Translations under genes and position numbers: made by a program
Assembly (NCBI GenBank): GCA_937916395.1
Contig: CALFTN010000063.1
Span: 1-25,242 of the forward strand
Source: an uncultured Clostridia bacterium
Lineage (GTDB): Bacteria > Bacillota > Clostridia > Oscillospirales > Acutalibacteraceae
Direction: 5' to 3'
DNA: 25,242 bases
Part shown: positions 8,158-16,175 of the stretch, one piece after another
Numbering within the stretch: position 1 is the first letter of the stretch
Layout of the letters: the number at the start of each line of letters is the position of its first letter
The notes under the pieces: generated by a model
What the model was told of the DNA's origin: nothing
What the model saw: the letters and a program-made list of their open reading frames with translations, nothing else
Database searches by the model: none

Positions 8158-8207
8158 CGGGCGACCAAAGGTCTGCCCCTACAGCCATACTAGCCAACTA
8201 GCAACTA
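8158..8207 (-). repeat. Dispersed repeat: GC-rich hairpin module plus AGTTG-type tail (copy 1)
   Basis: GGGCGACC-AAA-GGTCTGCCCC (8159-8179) is a GC-rich hairpin in AT-rich surroundings. Read on the minus strand, a TTAGTTGCTAGTTGGCTAG tail leads into TGTAGGGGCAGACC. The same tail-plus-hairpin arrangement occurs in the opposite orientation at 17521-17624, so this is a dispersed repeat. The rest of the gene-free stretch 8099-8212 shows only a weak TCGG/CCGA hairpin followed by T residues at about 8123-8147. Confidence 0.7.
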
Positions 8208-8212
8208 ATCTA

Positions 8213-8241
8213 TTGACACAATCTGACATTTATGGTATATT
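8213..8241 (+). promoter_or_regulatory. Promoter of the phosphorelay operon
   Basis: TTGACA (8213-8218), 17 bases, then TATATT (8236-8241), with TG one base before the -10. It precedes the Hpt gene with a leader of about 70 bases, and no other good promoter lies before the following two genes. Confidence 0.8.
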
Positions 8242-8317
8242 TAGAATGATAAATTATTAACATTTATTAGTAAAAAAGAGCGAAAAAATTATGCAAAAAT
8301 TACAAATGAGGTGTGGT

Positions 8318-8671
8318 ATGCAATTTTTGGAATCACTTAAGGAATATGGGTGTAATATAGATGTTGGTCTTGACCGTTTAAAAGGCAAAACCGATTTTTA
8401 TAAAAGACTTATTTCTAAATTTCCTGAGGTTATTGAAGAAAATGAATGTAAGTCATTATTAGAAAGTTATCAGATAGAAAAAGCAATAGAAAAAACACAT
8501 TTAATTAAGGGTGTTACAGCGAATCTTTCGTTCGATTCTTTATACTCTGCCTATACAAAAATTGTGGACTTTTTAAGGCAAGGAAATCCACAGGCGGCGT
8601 TAGAAGAATATTTGAAAATTGAAGAATTACAAAAAAATCTTATTGAACATATAAAAAACAATTTATCTTGA
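8318..8671 (+). CDS. Histidine phosphotransfer (Hpt) protein
   Basis: This 117-aa, helix-rich protein fits a free-standing Hpt domain, which passes phosphate between the receiver of a hybrid kinase and a response regulator. The active-site segment is EKTHLIKGVTANL, with H61 as the phosphorylated histidine and the following K-G matching the Hpt signature HxxKG. I place the start at the ATG at 8318 because GAGGTG lies just before it. An in-frame ATG at 8291 would add nine residues but has only an A-rich sequence upstream. The stop codon is 16 bases before the response regulator gene, and the hybrid kinase follows that, so all three parts of a relay are together. Confidence in the Hpt fold comes from the motif and the neighbours. 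Confidence 0.85.
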   Translation: MQFLESLKEYGCNIDVGLDRLKGKTDFYKRLISKFPEVIEENECKSLLESYQIEKAIEKTHLIKGVTANLSFDSLYSAYTKIVDFLRQGNPQAALEEYLKIEELQKNLIEHIKNNLS

Positions 8672-8687
8672 TTAGGAGTAGTTTACC

Positions 8688-9746
8688 GTGGCAGAAGCAA
8701 AAAAAAGATTATTAATAGCAGACGATAGTTTTATAGATAGAGAAATCCTTCATCATATATTAGAAAATCATTTTGAAATAACAGATGCAAAAAATGGTTA
8801 TGAAGCACTTGATTTACTTACTAAAAAAGAAGAAAAATATGACGCTATGCTTCTTGACGTTATGATGCCTGTAATAGATGGCTTCTCTGTTTTACAGCTT
8901 ATGGAAAATAACAGAATTGAAAAATTGCCTATTATTATGATGACGGCAGAAGCAACAAAAGAAAATGTTCGTCGTGCAGGTGAATATGGCGTAACATCAT
9001 TTGTTTCGAAACCATTTGATGCTGAAACAGTTTTAGAAAAAGTACATACACTCTTAGATATTGAGCCAAGAGGATTAGTAAAGGATATTGGTCCATTAAA
9101 AGAGTTTGATATTAATGATACTAATATGTATATCGGCAGACTTCAGGGTGTTTATAAAGAATACCTTAAAAACAAAGGTGTAAGCGATGAACGCTTCAAA
9201 CGTGTTTCTGAATTGACAAGAATTCTTATAACACAGTACGCTTCACAATTTGTTGGCGATGAATATGAACCGGCAAAAATCAATATGATTACAACTGCAG
9301 CGTATTTCTATAACATTGGTTATATGACAATTCCTGACAGATGTATTGATTTTCCTAAGAAAAATGAGAGCGATTACAGAATGTATCAGAAGCATACAAT
9401 CGCTGGTGGCAAGCTCATAAGGACTAATATTGCATCTAGCTGTAACTACTTCATTTCGGTTTGTACTGACATCTGTATGTATCACCATGAAAGAGCAGAT
9501 GGAACAGGCTTCCCACATCAGCTAACAGCTGAAGAAACACCAATCCATGCTCAGATTTGTGCTTTTGCAGCACAATTTGACGAGGTCTTTTGTAAATTGG
9601 ATGATTTTACACGTCAGAACTTTAATATCGCAATTAGTCAGTTAACAGTTGATGCTGGTGCATTTTCAGATGAAATTTATAAATTGGCACGTGAGTGCAA
9701 GGGTAGTATTACTGATTTCTACAGAAACAGATTTGCCCAGGGATAA
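8688..9746 (+). CDS. Response regulator: receiver plus degenerate HD-GYP domain
   Basis: Residues 5-123 form a complete CheY-like receiver: acidic pair D12-D13, phosphoacceptor D57 in LLDVMMP, T86 and K108. Residues 165-350 resemble an HD-GYP c-di-GMP phosphodiesterase, with IPD at 215-217, H236, HHE at 266-268 and DGTGFP at 271-276. The metal-binding HD pair is replaced by Y208-N209 (FYNIG where active members have LHDIG), and GYP reads GFP. The output domain is therefore probably inactive as an enzyme, or binds metal in another way; it may act by binding a partner or a nucleotide. The start is GTG, 9 bases after AGGAG. It lies between the Hpt and hybrid kinase genes, its likely phosphate donors. 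Confidence 0.88.
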   Translation: MAEAKKRLLIADDSFIDREILHHILENHFEITDAKNGYEALDLLTKKEEKYDAMLLDVMMPVIDGFSVLQLMENNRIEKLPIIMMTAEATKENVRRAGEYGVTSFVSKPFDAETVLEKVHTLLDIEPRGLVKDIGPLKEFDINDTNMYIGRLQGVYKEYLKNKGVSDERFKRVSELTRILITQYASQFVGDEYEPAKINMITTAAYFYNIGYMTIPDRCIDFPKKNESDYRMYQKHTIAGGKLIRTNIASSCNYFISVCTDICMYHHERADGTGFPHQLTAEETPIHAQICAFAAQFDEVFCKLDDFTRQNFNIAISQLTVDAGAFSDEIYKLARECKGSITDFYRNRFAQG

Positions 9747-9781
9747 CACAATAAAGAACCATAAATATTGGTGGTGATTAG

Positions 9782-11974
9782 GTGCGAAGAAAAATTAATA
9801 AAAGGTGGAAAATAGTAGCTTTAGTAGCTAGTATTATAGTAGCTGTTCTTGGTGCTACCGCTGTTCTTGGGTTTATGCATGAGTTCAGTGATATGGTCTA
9901 TAACGAACGTGCCTATCATTTGAATGAAACGGCAGCTCAGATAACTGAAACGGTGGATGTTGCTATTGACGAGCAATGGTCATTACTTCAGATAATGTCA
10001 ATCCGTTATCCTACGTTTGACAGCCTTACAACAGATGAATGTGTTTCTAAAATCACAGTAATGGAAAATAATCTTGATAAAGAAGGTTTGTTGTTTGGTA
10101 TTGTTGATAAGGATGGCAATGTTTTTGCCTCTAATGAAGATAAAAAGGTTTATACGCTTGACTCGGTAAATATTAATGATATTAATGACAGAGCGTTAGC
10201 AATTATAAAACCTGTTGTTGGGTCAAATACAGAATATATGACCTTTATTATGAAAAATGAAATGCCTGTAACGTTGGGTGATGGCAGAGTAATTACGCAT
10301 ACTGTCGTATTCTGGGAAATGAATTATTATAAAAAGATTTTCCATTCTGATGCCTACGGCGAAGAAAATACCGTTTTTATTCGTGGCAGTGAAGGTAAAA
10401 ATATCTATGTTGAAACTGAAAAGTATAAGTTTATAAATAGTTTCGACTATATGACTATTTACCCTAATGTTGAACTTATAAATGGTGATAACATAACAAC
10501 TATTGAACAAAACATAAAGGAAGAAAAGAGTTCAGTTACTTCTGTAAGAGTCAAGGATGACGGTCGTACCTATTTTATTACGGTTCAGCCAATGAGACAC
10601 AATGACTGGGATTTGGTTATGGTTGTACCAGAAGAATTTGTAAGTGCTGAAACTGTTGACTTTGCAAGTGCTGTTGTTGATACGGGTGCATTTATTATGC
10701 TTATAATCAGTATGAGTATTTTGTCACTTGTAATTTATGTTTATAAATCAAAGAACAATACACTTCTTTTAAAGCAAGAGCGTGAATATTCAAAAGCTCT
10801 CCAGGAAAGTGCAGAAGAAGCAAAGAATGCCAATATGGCAAAAACGAAGTTCTTGTCTCACATGTCACACGACATCAGAACACCGATTAATGGTATTCTT
10901 GGTATGATAAATAAAGCTGAAAGGCATTTGTCAGAGCCTGAAATTTTAAAAGATTGTCATAAAAAAATAAGAATGTCGGCTGAGCATCTTTTGGGGCTTA
11001 TTAACGATATTTTAGATATAACAAAGCTTGAAACTGGCTTGAATGATGAGAAAGATGAGCCGTTCCCAATGAGCTGTATGCTCGACACGTGTTGTTCAAT
11101 AATTCGTGGTCAAATGGAAAATAAGCCTAATGTCGAATTCAGAACGGACTTTTCGAATATCCAGCACGATAGTGTAATGGGCAATAAGCTTCATATACGC
11201 CAGATTTTACTTAATATTCTTAGTAATGCAGTTAAATATACTGATAATGGCTATATCTATTTCAAGGCAGAAGAAATAGCTTTTGATAAGGATAAGGCAA
11301 CTTATACTTTTACTATTCAGGATACAGGTATAGGTATGCACAAAAATTATCTTGAAAAAATATTTGACCCGTTCACAATTGATGATTCTGAAGAAAGAAA
11401 GCATCGCCTTGGTACAGGTCTTGGTATGTCAATTGTTAAGAATAACATAGAGCGTTTAGGCGGTTCAATAACGGTAGACAGTACATTAGGCCTTGGTAGT
11501 ACATTTACTGTAACATTTACACTCAAGCTTACAGATTTAGAAGTTGTTTGTGATGCAGTAAAAGAGAGGGTTTCTAAAAATTCTGCCGATGTTTCAGGTA
11601 TGAAGGTTCTTCTTGTTGAAGATAATGACCTTAATATTGAAGTAGCGTTAATGCTTTTAGAGGATGCTGGCGTTACGGCGGATGTTGCTAAAAATGGTCA
11701 GGAGGCAGTTAATAAATTCTTGGCTTCAAAAGAAGGCGACTACGATTTAATCTTAATGGATGTTATGATGCCTGTTATGAATGGCTATGAAGCAACTGAA
11801 AAAATCCGTTCTTCAAATCATCCACTTGCAACAACTATTCCGATTATCGCACAAACTGCGAATGCATTCCAGGATGATATAAAGAAGGTTAAAGAGGTGG
11901 GTATGAATGCTCACATTTCAAAGCCAATTGAGGAAGAAAATCTTCTTAAAATCTTAGCAGAATTCAAAAAATAA
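9782..11974 (+). CDS. Membrane hybrid sensor histidine kinase
   Basis: This 730-aa protein has a membrane segment at about 10-31, an extracytoplasmic sensor of about 260 residues with a Cache-like look, and a second membrane segment near 300-325. After a short coiled coil come the dimerisation and phosphoacceptor domain, with H363 in MSHDIRTPINGI. The ATPase domain follows, with an N-box in LLNILSNAVKYT, DTGIGM from 514 and GTGLGMS from 544. A C-terminal receiver (about 606-729) has the acidic EDN near its start and D660 in LMDVMMP. It should autophosphorylate in response to an outside signal and pass phosphate H363 to D660, then to the separate Hpt protein and the degenerate HD-GYP regulator. 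The GTG start follows a GGTGGTGA ribosome site. The ligand is unknown. Gene order suggests co-transcription with the two upstream genes. Confidence 0.93.
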   Translation: MRRKINKRWKIVALVASIIVAVLGATAVLGFMHEFSDMVYNERAYHLNETAAQITETVDVAIDEQWSLLQIMSIRYPTFDSLTTDECVSKITVMENNLDKEGLLFGIVDKDGNVFASNEDKKVYTLDSVNINDINDRALAIIKPVVGSNTEYMTFIMKNEMPVTLGDGRVITHTVVFWEMNYYKKIFHSDAYGEENTVFIRGSEGKNIYVETEKYKFINSFDYMTIYPNVELINGDNITTIEQNIKEEKSSVTSVRVKDDGRTYFITVQPMRHNDWDLVMVVPEEFVSAETVDFASAVVDTGAFIMLIISMSILSLVIYVYKSKNNTLLLKQEREYSKALQESAEEAKNANMAKTKFLSHMSHDIRTPINGILGMINKAERHLSEPEILKDCHKKIRMSAEHLLGLINDILDITKLETGLNDEKDEPFPMSCMLDTCCSIIRGQMENKPNVEFRTDFSNIQHDSVMGNKLHIRQILLNILSNAVKYTDNGYIYFKAEEIAFDKDKATYTFTIQDTGIGMHKNYLEKIFDPFTIDDSEERKHRLGTGLGMSIVKNNIERLGGSITVDSTLGLGSTFTVTFTLKLTDLEVVCDAVKERVSKNSADVSGMKVLLVEDNDLNIEVALMLLEDAGVTADVAKNGQEAVNKFLASKEGDYDLILMDVMMPVMNGYEATEKIRSSNHPLATTIPIIAQTANAFQDDIKKVKEVGMNAHISKPIEEENLLKILAEFKK

Positions 11975-11980
11975 TTATAA

Positions 11981-12025
11981 AAGGGGCTGTTAAAACGCAA
12001 GTTTTTACAGTCTCTTTTAGTTTTT
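11981..12025 (+). terminator. Terminator of the phosphorelay operon
   Basis: AGGGGCTGTTAAAA and TTTTTACAGTCTCT pair, with two G-U pairs, around a short loop, and are followed by TTTTAGTTTTT. It lies 7 bases past the histidine kinase stop codon. Confidence 0.8.
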
Positions 12026-12030
12026 ACCAG

Positions 12031-12059
12031 TTGAAATAAATCTTATAGTGTGTTATAAT
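12031..12059 (+). promoter_or_regulatory. Promoter of the acyl-CoA ligase-like gene
   Basis: TTGAAA (12031-12036), 17 bases and TATAAT (12054-12059) with an extended -10 TG. It follows directly after the previous operon's terminator, so the ligase gene is an independent unit. Confidence 0.8.
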
Positions 12060-12106
12060 AAAATGAATTCATTTGTGCAATTATTACGTTTGAAAGGAAT
12101 AGAGCT

Positions 12107-13816
12107 ATGATAAGACCAAGTAATCAAAGCTGTTATCTTTATTTTAAAGAATGTACTAAAGATTTTGGTTCATATAACGTAATTGAAAATTATGGTAATA
12201 TGATTAGTCATAAAAAGTTTTTGAAGGATATAGACGCTATTGCAGGGTATCTTGATAAGAACAATATTAAAAGAGGAGATGTTGTTACACTTTTTCTTCC
12301 TAATATTCCGCAGTGCTTTGCAGCATTTTATGCTATAAATAAAATTGGTGCTATCGCAAATATTGTTCACCCTTTAATGACACCTAATATTTTAGAAGAG
12401 ATTTTAGAAACAACAAAATCAAAAGCTATTTTTGTTTATGATATGATTATGGAGCCTTGTAAATCGGTTCTTGATAAATTTGATGGTATTACAGTTGTTT
12501 GTAGTACATCAGACTATGTAAGCACAGTGGCAAAGCCTGTGTTTAAGGCTTTTGAAAAAATTAAAGTAAAAACTGAAATTACAAATCAGAAAAAGATTTC
12601 TTATAACACAGTTGTTCATTTAAGCTTTATTACAAAAGCAGTGCAGAATAATGGTGAAGAAACAGCAGTTTATCTTCATGGTGGCGGCACAACCGGAAAG
12701 AGTAAAACTATCTGTCTTTCATCAAATAACTTAAATGCACTCGCATTCAAACTCAGCTTTCTTGATTCACCACACAGACCAGGTGAAGAATTCTCACTTG
12801 CAGTGTTGCCACTTTTCCATGCTTTTGGCTTGGGTGTTGTTGTTCACTTTAGTATGTGTGCTGGCTTTACAGTTATAGGTATGCCACAGTTCTCACCTGA
12901 AAAAGCTAATAAATATATGAAAAAGTATAATGTTACCTATATTGTTGGTGTGCCTAATATGTTCAAAAAGATGTATGAAGCATCTAACTTTGAGGGTGAA
13001 CACCTTAAAAACCTGCGTCTTCTCTGGGCTGGTGGCGATATGGTAAGTGAAAGCTTTCTTAATGAGTTTAACTCTGTTCTTCAGAAGTGGGGTAGTAAGG
13101 GTAAGCTTTTAAGAGGCTATGGACTTACCGAGGTTTCTTCTGTTTGCACAGCAAACGTAGCTGGTGCTTATAAAGAAAATTCAATTGGTCGTCCTCTTGC
13201 AGAACTAAGAGTTGAAATCTGGGATGACCGTCATAAGAGATTGCCACCTAACACAATTGGTGAAATTGTTGTAAGTGGTGACACCGTAATGAATTGCTAT
13301 CTTGATAAGAGTGACGATTGCTTCCATTTTGACCGTAAGGGTAATAAATGGGTGCTTACTGGTGACCTTGGCTATATGGATGAAGATGGTTATATCTTCT
13401 TCACAGGCAGAAAAAAGAGAATGATTATCATTTCAGGCTACAATGTTTATCCTAATGATATTGAGAACGAGATTTTAAAACTCGATTATATCAGCGAAGC
13501 CTGTGCAGTTCAGGGATATATTGATGCAAAACCGGTTATAAGACTTTTTGTTTCTCTTACCAATCCTGATTCTAATCACGATGAAGTTACCAAGAATTTA
13601 AAAGAGTATTGTAAAAAAACACTTGAAAAGTTTGCTCAACCTTCTACAATTACAATTATGGATAAGCTTCCACGAACACAAATGGCGAAAATCGACTTTA
13701 TGAAGCTTACAGACACACCACCAGCTCCAGTTCCTACAAAAAAGGAATTACGAGAAGAGCGTCGTGAAGAAAAAAGAGCACAAAAAGAGTATAACGAAAG
13801 AAATAAGGAACAATGA
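12107..13816 (+). CDS. AMP-forming acyl-CoA ligase-like enzyme (ANL superfamily)
   Basis: This 569-aa protein belongs to the adenylate-forming family that activates a carboxylic acid with ATP and usually transfers it to CoA. The ATP-binding loop reads GGGTTGKSKT near 192-201. GYGLTE, TGDLGYMDEDGYIFFTGR and the hinge-side segment ISGYNVYPNDIEN follow in family order. The C-terminal LPRTQMAKIDF holds K528, the lysine needed for adenylation; the usual glycine before it is alanine. The last 30 residues are a highly charged K/R/E tail that is not part of the family core. The best-matching class is the long-chain fatty acid or other carboxylate-CoA ligases, but the substrate cannot be inferred. The ATG follows AAAGGA. 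The gene has its own promoter and terminator, and no acyl carrier or thioesterase gene is adjacent. Confidence 0.88.
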   Translation: MIRPSNQSCYLYFKECTKDFGSYNVIENYGNMISHKKFLKDIDAIAGYLDKNNIKRGDVVTLFLPNIPQCFAAFYAINKIGAIANIVHPLMTPNILEEILETTKSKAIFVYDMIMEPCKSVLDKFDGITVVCSTSDYVSTVAKPVFKAFEKIKVKTEITNQKKISYNTVVHLSFITKAVQNNGEETAVYLHGGGTTGKSKTICLSSNNLNALAFKLSFLDSPHRPGEEFSLAVLPLFHAFGLGVVVHFSMCAGFTVIGMPQFSPEKANKYMKKYNVTYIVGVPNMFKKMYEASNFEGEHLKNLRLLWAGGDMVSESFLNEFNSVLQKWGSKGKLLRGYGLTEVSSVCTANVAGAYKENSIGRPLAELRVEIWDDRHKRLPPNTIGEIVVSGDTVMNCYLDKSDDCFHFDRKGNKWVLTGDLGYMDEDGYIFFTGRKKRMIIISGYNVYPNDIENEILKLDYISEACAVQGYIDAKPVIRLFVSLTNPDSNHDEVTKNLKEYCKKTLEKFAQPSTITIMDKLPRTQMAKIDFMKLTDTPPAPVPTKKELREERREEKRAQKEYNERNKEQ

Positions 13817-13819
13817 GAT

Positions 13820-13858
13820 AAAAATAGTGTCTGACTTTTTCAGTCGGACACTATTTTA
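13820..13858. terminator. Bidirectional terminator between ligase and tspO
   Basis: AAAATAGTGTC and GACACTATTTT with inner GACT/AGTC form a nearly perfect hairpin, with A and T runs on both sides. It can serve the ligase gene on the plus strand and the tspO-like gene on the minus strand, whose stop codon is a few bases away. Confidence 0.85.
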
Positions 13859-13860
13859 AT

Positions 13861-14358
13861 TTAATTCAATAAATAAACGCTTAAATTAAGAATACCTGCA
13901 AAAACAAGCCATAATACGTATGGAATATTTAAGTAGCTTGCAGTTTTTTTAATTTTAAAATATTTTATGGTGTAAATAATCACTAATATTAATAATACTA
14001 AAAGCCAAATAAATGCAAACAGATATTGTCTGAAGCTGAAGAATATAAATGACCAGCAGAAGTTGAAGAAAAGACTTAAATAATAAGTTATTAATGCTTG
14101 ATTCTTTTTACCTGTATTGTAAGGCGTAGTTTCGATTAAATATGCAGAAATACCCATTAAAACGTAAAGAATTGTCCACGCAACAGGGAACACCCACGCT
14201 GGTGGGGTGAAGACTGGCTGAACAGCTGTAGCGGTAAATTCTTCGTTTGCGCTTCTTGTTGCAAAGCCTGAAATTATACCGACCAGAAGAGGAATAGCTA
14301 AGTTCTTAATTAATAGCCTCCAGTCAATATTGTTTTTCAATTTTTTTAAAAGCTCCAT
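13861..14358 (-). CDS. tspO: TspO/MBR family membrane protein
   Basis: This 165-aa protein has five hydrophobic segments, as expected for TspO (tryptophan-rich sensory protein), which binds porphyrins and related ligands in the membrane. The family signature FTPPAWVFPVAWTILY starts at residue 50 and continues into LMGISAYL. The second signature NFCWSFIFF and a final YVLWLVFAGILN segment are present. I choose the ATG at 14358 because GAGGTG lies six bases upstream; a GTG three codons earlier overlaps that ribosome site. It is a single gene between two terminators, with a possible promoter at 14393-14422. In anaerobes its role is uncertain; tetrapyrrole binding or stress response is the usual suggestion. 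Nothing adjacent points to haem metabolism. Confidence 0.92.
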   Translation of the reverse strand: MELLKKLKNNIDWRLLIKNLAIPLLVGIISGFATRSANEEFTATAVQPVFTPPAWVFPVAWTILYVLMGISAYLIETTPYNTGKKNQALITYYLSLFFNFCWSFIFFSFRQYLFAFIWLLVLLILVIIYTIKYFKIKKTASYLNIPYVLWLVFAGILNLSVYLLN

Positions 14359-14392
14359 ACTACACACCTCAGTTAAATTGATGGTAGTATAT

Positions 14393-14422
14393 ATTATTCA
14401 GAATAGTTCTCATTATATGCAA
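14393..14422 (-). promoter_or_regulatory. Possible promoter of tspO
   Basis: On the minus strand TTGCAT (14422-14417), 18 bases and AATAAT (14398-14393). It lies directly after the terminator of the SEDS gene, about 35 bases upstream of the tspO ATG. Confidence 0.45.
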
Positions 14423-14460
14423 AAAAGAAGTGAAAGTCTTAAAGACCTCACTTCTTTTAA
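14422..14460 (-). terminator. Terminator of the SEDS gene
   Basis: AAGAAGTGA and TCACTTCTT, with inner GTCTT/AAGAC pairing, form a hairpin followed by TTTTTT on the minus strand. It starts 5 bases past the stop codon of the FtsW/RodA-type gene. An A-rich left flank on the same strand would let it work in both directions. Confidence 0.85.
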
Positions 14461-14464
14461 TTTT

Positions 14465-15643
14465 TTAGAATTCAGAGAATGGTGTCGAAATTCTGCTGAG
14501 ACGGAAGTTAACTGCAGCCCTTGAACGATTGAAACGATAAATACTGAATACAAGACCTAAACCAATATAAAGGCAGAGCGTACTTGAACCACCGGCACTG
14601 AAAAATGGTAAGGTAATACCAATAACAGGAAGAATCATAAAACACATACCAATATTAATAAGCACTTGAGCAGAAATCATAACTGCCATGCCATAGCAGA
14701 AAAGCTGTGTTGAAAAATCTCTTGAACTTTTAGCAATGTTAATTATTTTATAAACTATAGCAAATAAAAGTCCGAGAGCAACAATACAACCGAAAAATCC
14801 AGTTTCTTCACCAATAGAGGTGAAAATCATATCGTTTTCACTTGCAGGAACAATTCCACCTTGTGTGTAGATACCCTTGGTAAAGCCTGTACCCCAGAAG
14901 CCACCTGAGCCAAGTGCATTAAGACCCAACAATTGTTGGAAGCTTTCGGTAGAAAATTGTTCTGGTCTGAAAAGGGCTAAAAATCTGTTTTTCTGGTATT
15001 CGCTGAACACAAACATCCATATAAGAGGGGAGGCTGCAAGCGTTAAAAGACCGCCACAAGCGAAATATCCCCAATGAAGACCAGCAAAGAAGAGTAATCC
15101 TACTGCCATAATCATAAAAACTAAAGCAGAACCCATATCACCTGTGAGAATAACAAGACCAATAGGTATCATAGCGTGAACACCTAAAGCTGCAACAGAT
15201 TTTAAAGTGTTTATACTATCTCTTACAAGCTCAAGATGCATTGAAAAGGTTATTAAGAAACCTATCTTAACAAGCTCAGACGATTGAAAATAAATACTAC
15301 CGATTTTAAGCCAGCATTTCGAGTCTGGTCGCTCATCTGGTGCGGCACCAAATATAAGCGTAATAATCATCAGCAGTACACAGAAACCTGCGATAATAGG
15401 CCATAGCTTCATTATCAGTTCGTAATCTATTGCAGAAATGACAAGCGTTGCAATAATACCTAGTGCGGCAGCGATAATCATAACAGTTGCGTCACGTGCT
15501 ATTGTCTGCCCATCTTCTAAACGACAACGTGTAGTGGTGTAAACCATAAGTACACCAAAAATAGAAGTAGCGGTAATAAGTATTAATAACAGGTTGTCAG
15601 TTTCTTGAATAAATCTTTTCGTTAAAGAAAAAAACTTTTTCAA
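14465..15643 (-). CDS. FtsW/RodA/SpoVE family peptidoglycan glycosyltransferase (SEDS)
   Basis: This 392-aa, roughly ten-helix membrane protein polymerises lipid II together with a class B penicillin-binding protein. Family signatures are visible: FQSSELVKIGFLI, the TGDMGSALVF segment, GSGGFWGTGF, and NDMIFTSIGEETGFFG, whose aspartate corresponds to the catalytic Asp of RodA. The final LPVIGITLPFFSAGGSS reads SAGG where most members have SYGG. The start is TTG at 15643, following AAGGGGG; no ATG or GTG lies near it. Whether it is RodA (elongation), FtsW (division) or SpoVE (spore cortex) cannot be settled from the motifs. It is monocistronic, with its own promoter and terminator and no PBP gene beside it. 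Confidence 0.92.
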   Translation of the reverse strand: MKKFFSLTKRFIQETDNLLLILITATSIFGVLMVYTTTRCRLEDGQTIARDATVMIIAAALGIIATLVISAIDYELIMKLWPIIAGFCVLLMIITLIFGAAPDERPDSKCWLKIGSIYFQSSELVKIGFLITFSMHLELVRDSINTLKSVAALGVHAMIPIGLVILTGDMGSALVFMIMAVGLLFFAGLHWGYFACGGLLTLAASPLIWMFVFSEYQKNRFLALFRPEQFSTESFQQLLGLNALGSGGFWGTGFTKGIYTQGGIVPASENDMIFTSIGEETGFFGCIVALGLLFAIVYKIINIAKSSRDFSTQLFCYGMAVMISAQVLINIGMCFMILPVIGITLPFFSAGGSSTLCLYIGLGLVFSIYRFNRSRAAVNFRLSRISTPFSEF

Positions 15644-15655
15644 GACCTTGCCCCC

Positions 15656-15684
15656 TTGATTTTATCTAAGATTATTGTTATTAT
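15656..15684 (+). promoter_or_regulatory. Promoter of tsaE-tsaB-rpiB
   Basis: TTGATT (15656-15661), 17 bases and TATTAT (15679-15684) with TG at the extended -10 position. It overlaps the divergent SEDS promoter, whose -10 is at 15683-15688. Confidence 0.6.
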
Positions 15685-15711
15685 TATACATATATATTTG
15701 TTTAATTTCAA
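15683..15711 (-). promoter_or_regulatory. Promoter of the SEDS gene
   Basis: On the minus strand TTGAAA (15711-15706), 17 bases and TATAAT (15688-15683). It is close to consensus and lies 40 bases before the TTG start. Confidence 0.75.
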
Positions 15712-15731
15712 GTGGGGTAAATGTTAAAATT

Positions 15732-16175
15732 ATGGTATCGGTAAAAACATCTTCTTATGATGAAACAATAGAATACGCAAAAAAGCTCGGAAGTGTTTTA
15801 AAAGGCGGAGAGGTTATAGCATATTTTGGCGGTCTTGGTATGGGCAAAACAACCTTTACTTCAGGGCTTTGTGAAGGTATGGGAATAAATGCAGAAGTTC
15901 AGAGCCCCACATTTGCACTTGTGAATGAGTATGGTAATAGCAAAAAGCTTTATCATTTTGATATGTATAGAATTTCTACATTTGATGATTTATGCTCAAC
16001 AGGTTTTTTTGATTATCTTGATACAGATGCAGTTTTAGCAATTGAGTGGAGCGAGAACATTGAAAACGCCTTACCTGAAAATTATATAAGAATTGAAATT
16101 GAACACGGCGACACCGATGACAGTCGTATTTTAAAAATGAGTGGTGACAAAATTTATGAAGATTCTTGGTCTTGA
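15732..16175 (+). CDS. tsaE: tRNA t6A biosynthesis ATPase TsaE
   Basis: This 147-aa P-loop protein assists the TsaB-TsaD complex that makes N6-threonylcarbamoyladenosine on tRNAs reading ANN codons. The Walker A motif is GGLGMGKTTF (K39), preceded by GGEVIAYF. The family blocks SPTFALVNEY, LYHFDMYRI and AIEWSENI follow. Length is typical. I start at the ATG at 15732, which gives the usual short N-terminus; GGGGT lies 13 bases before it, an unusually long gap, so translation may be weak. A TTG at 15675 would add 19 residues inside the promoter region. The 3' end overlaps tsaB by 20 bases. The neighbouring tsaB confirms the call. Confidence 0.95.
   Translation: MVSVKTSSYDETIEYAKKLGSVLKGGEVIAYFGGLGMGKTTFTSGLCEGMGINAEVQSPTFALVNEYGNSKKLYHFDMYRISTFDDLCSTGFFDYLDTDAVLAIEWSENIENALPENYIRIEIEHGDTDDSRILKMSGDKIYEDSWS

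Noticed and set aside
97..8290. Integrase, transposase or attachment sites around the defence operon
   Set aside because: No such gene is present and I found no direct repeats at both edges; the left edge is also cut by the window.
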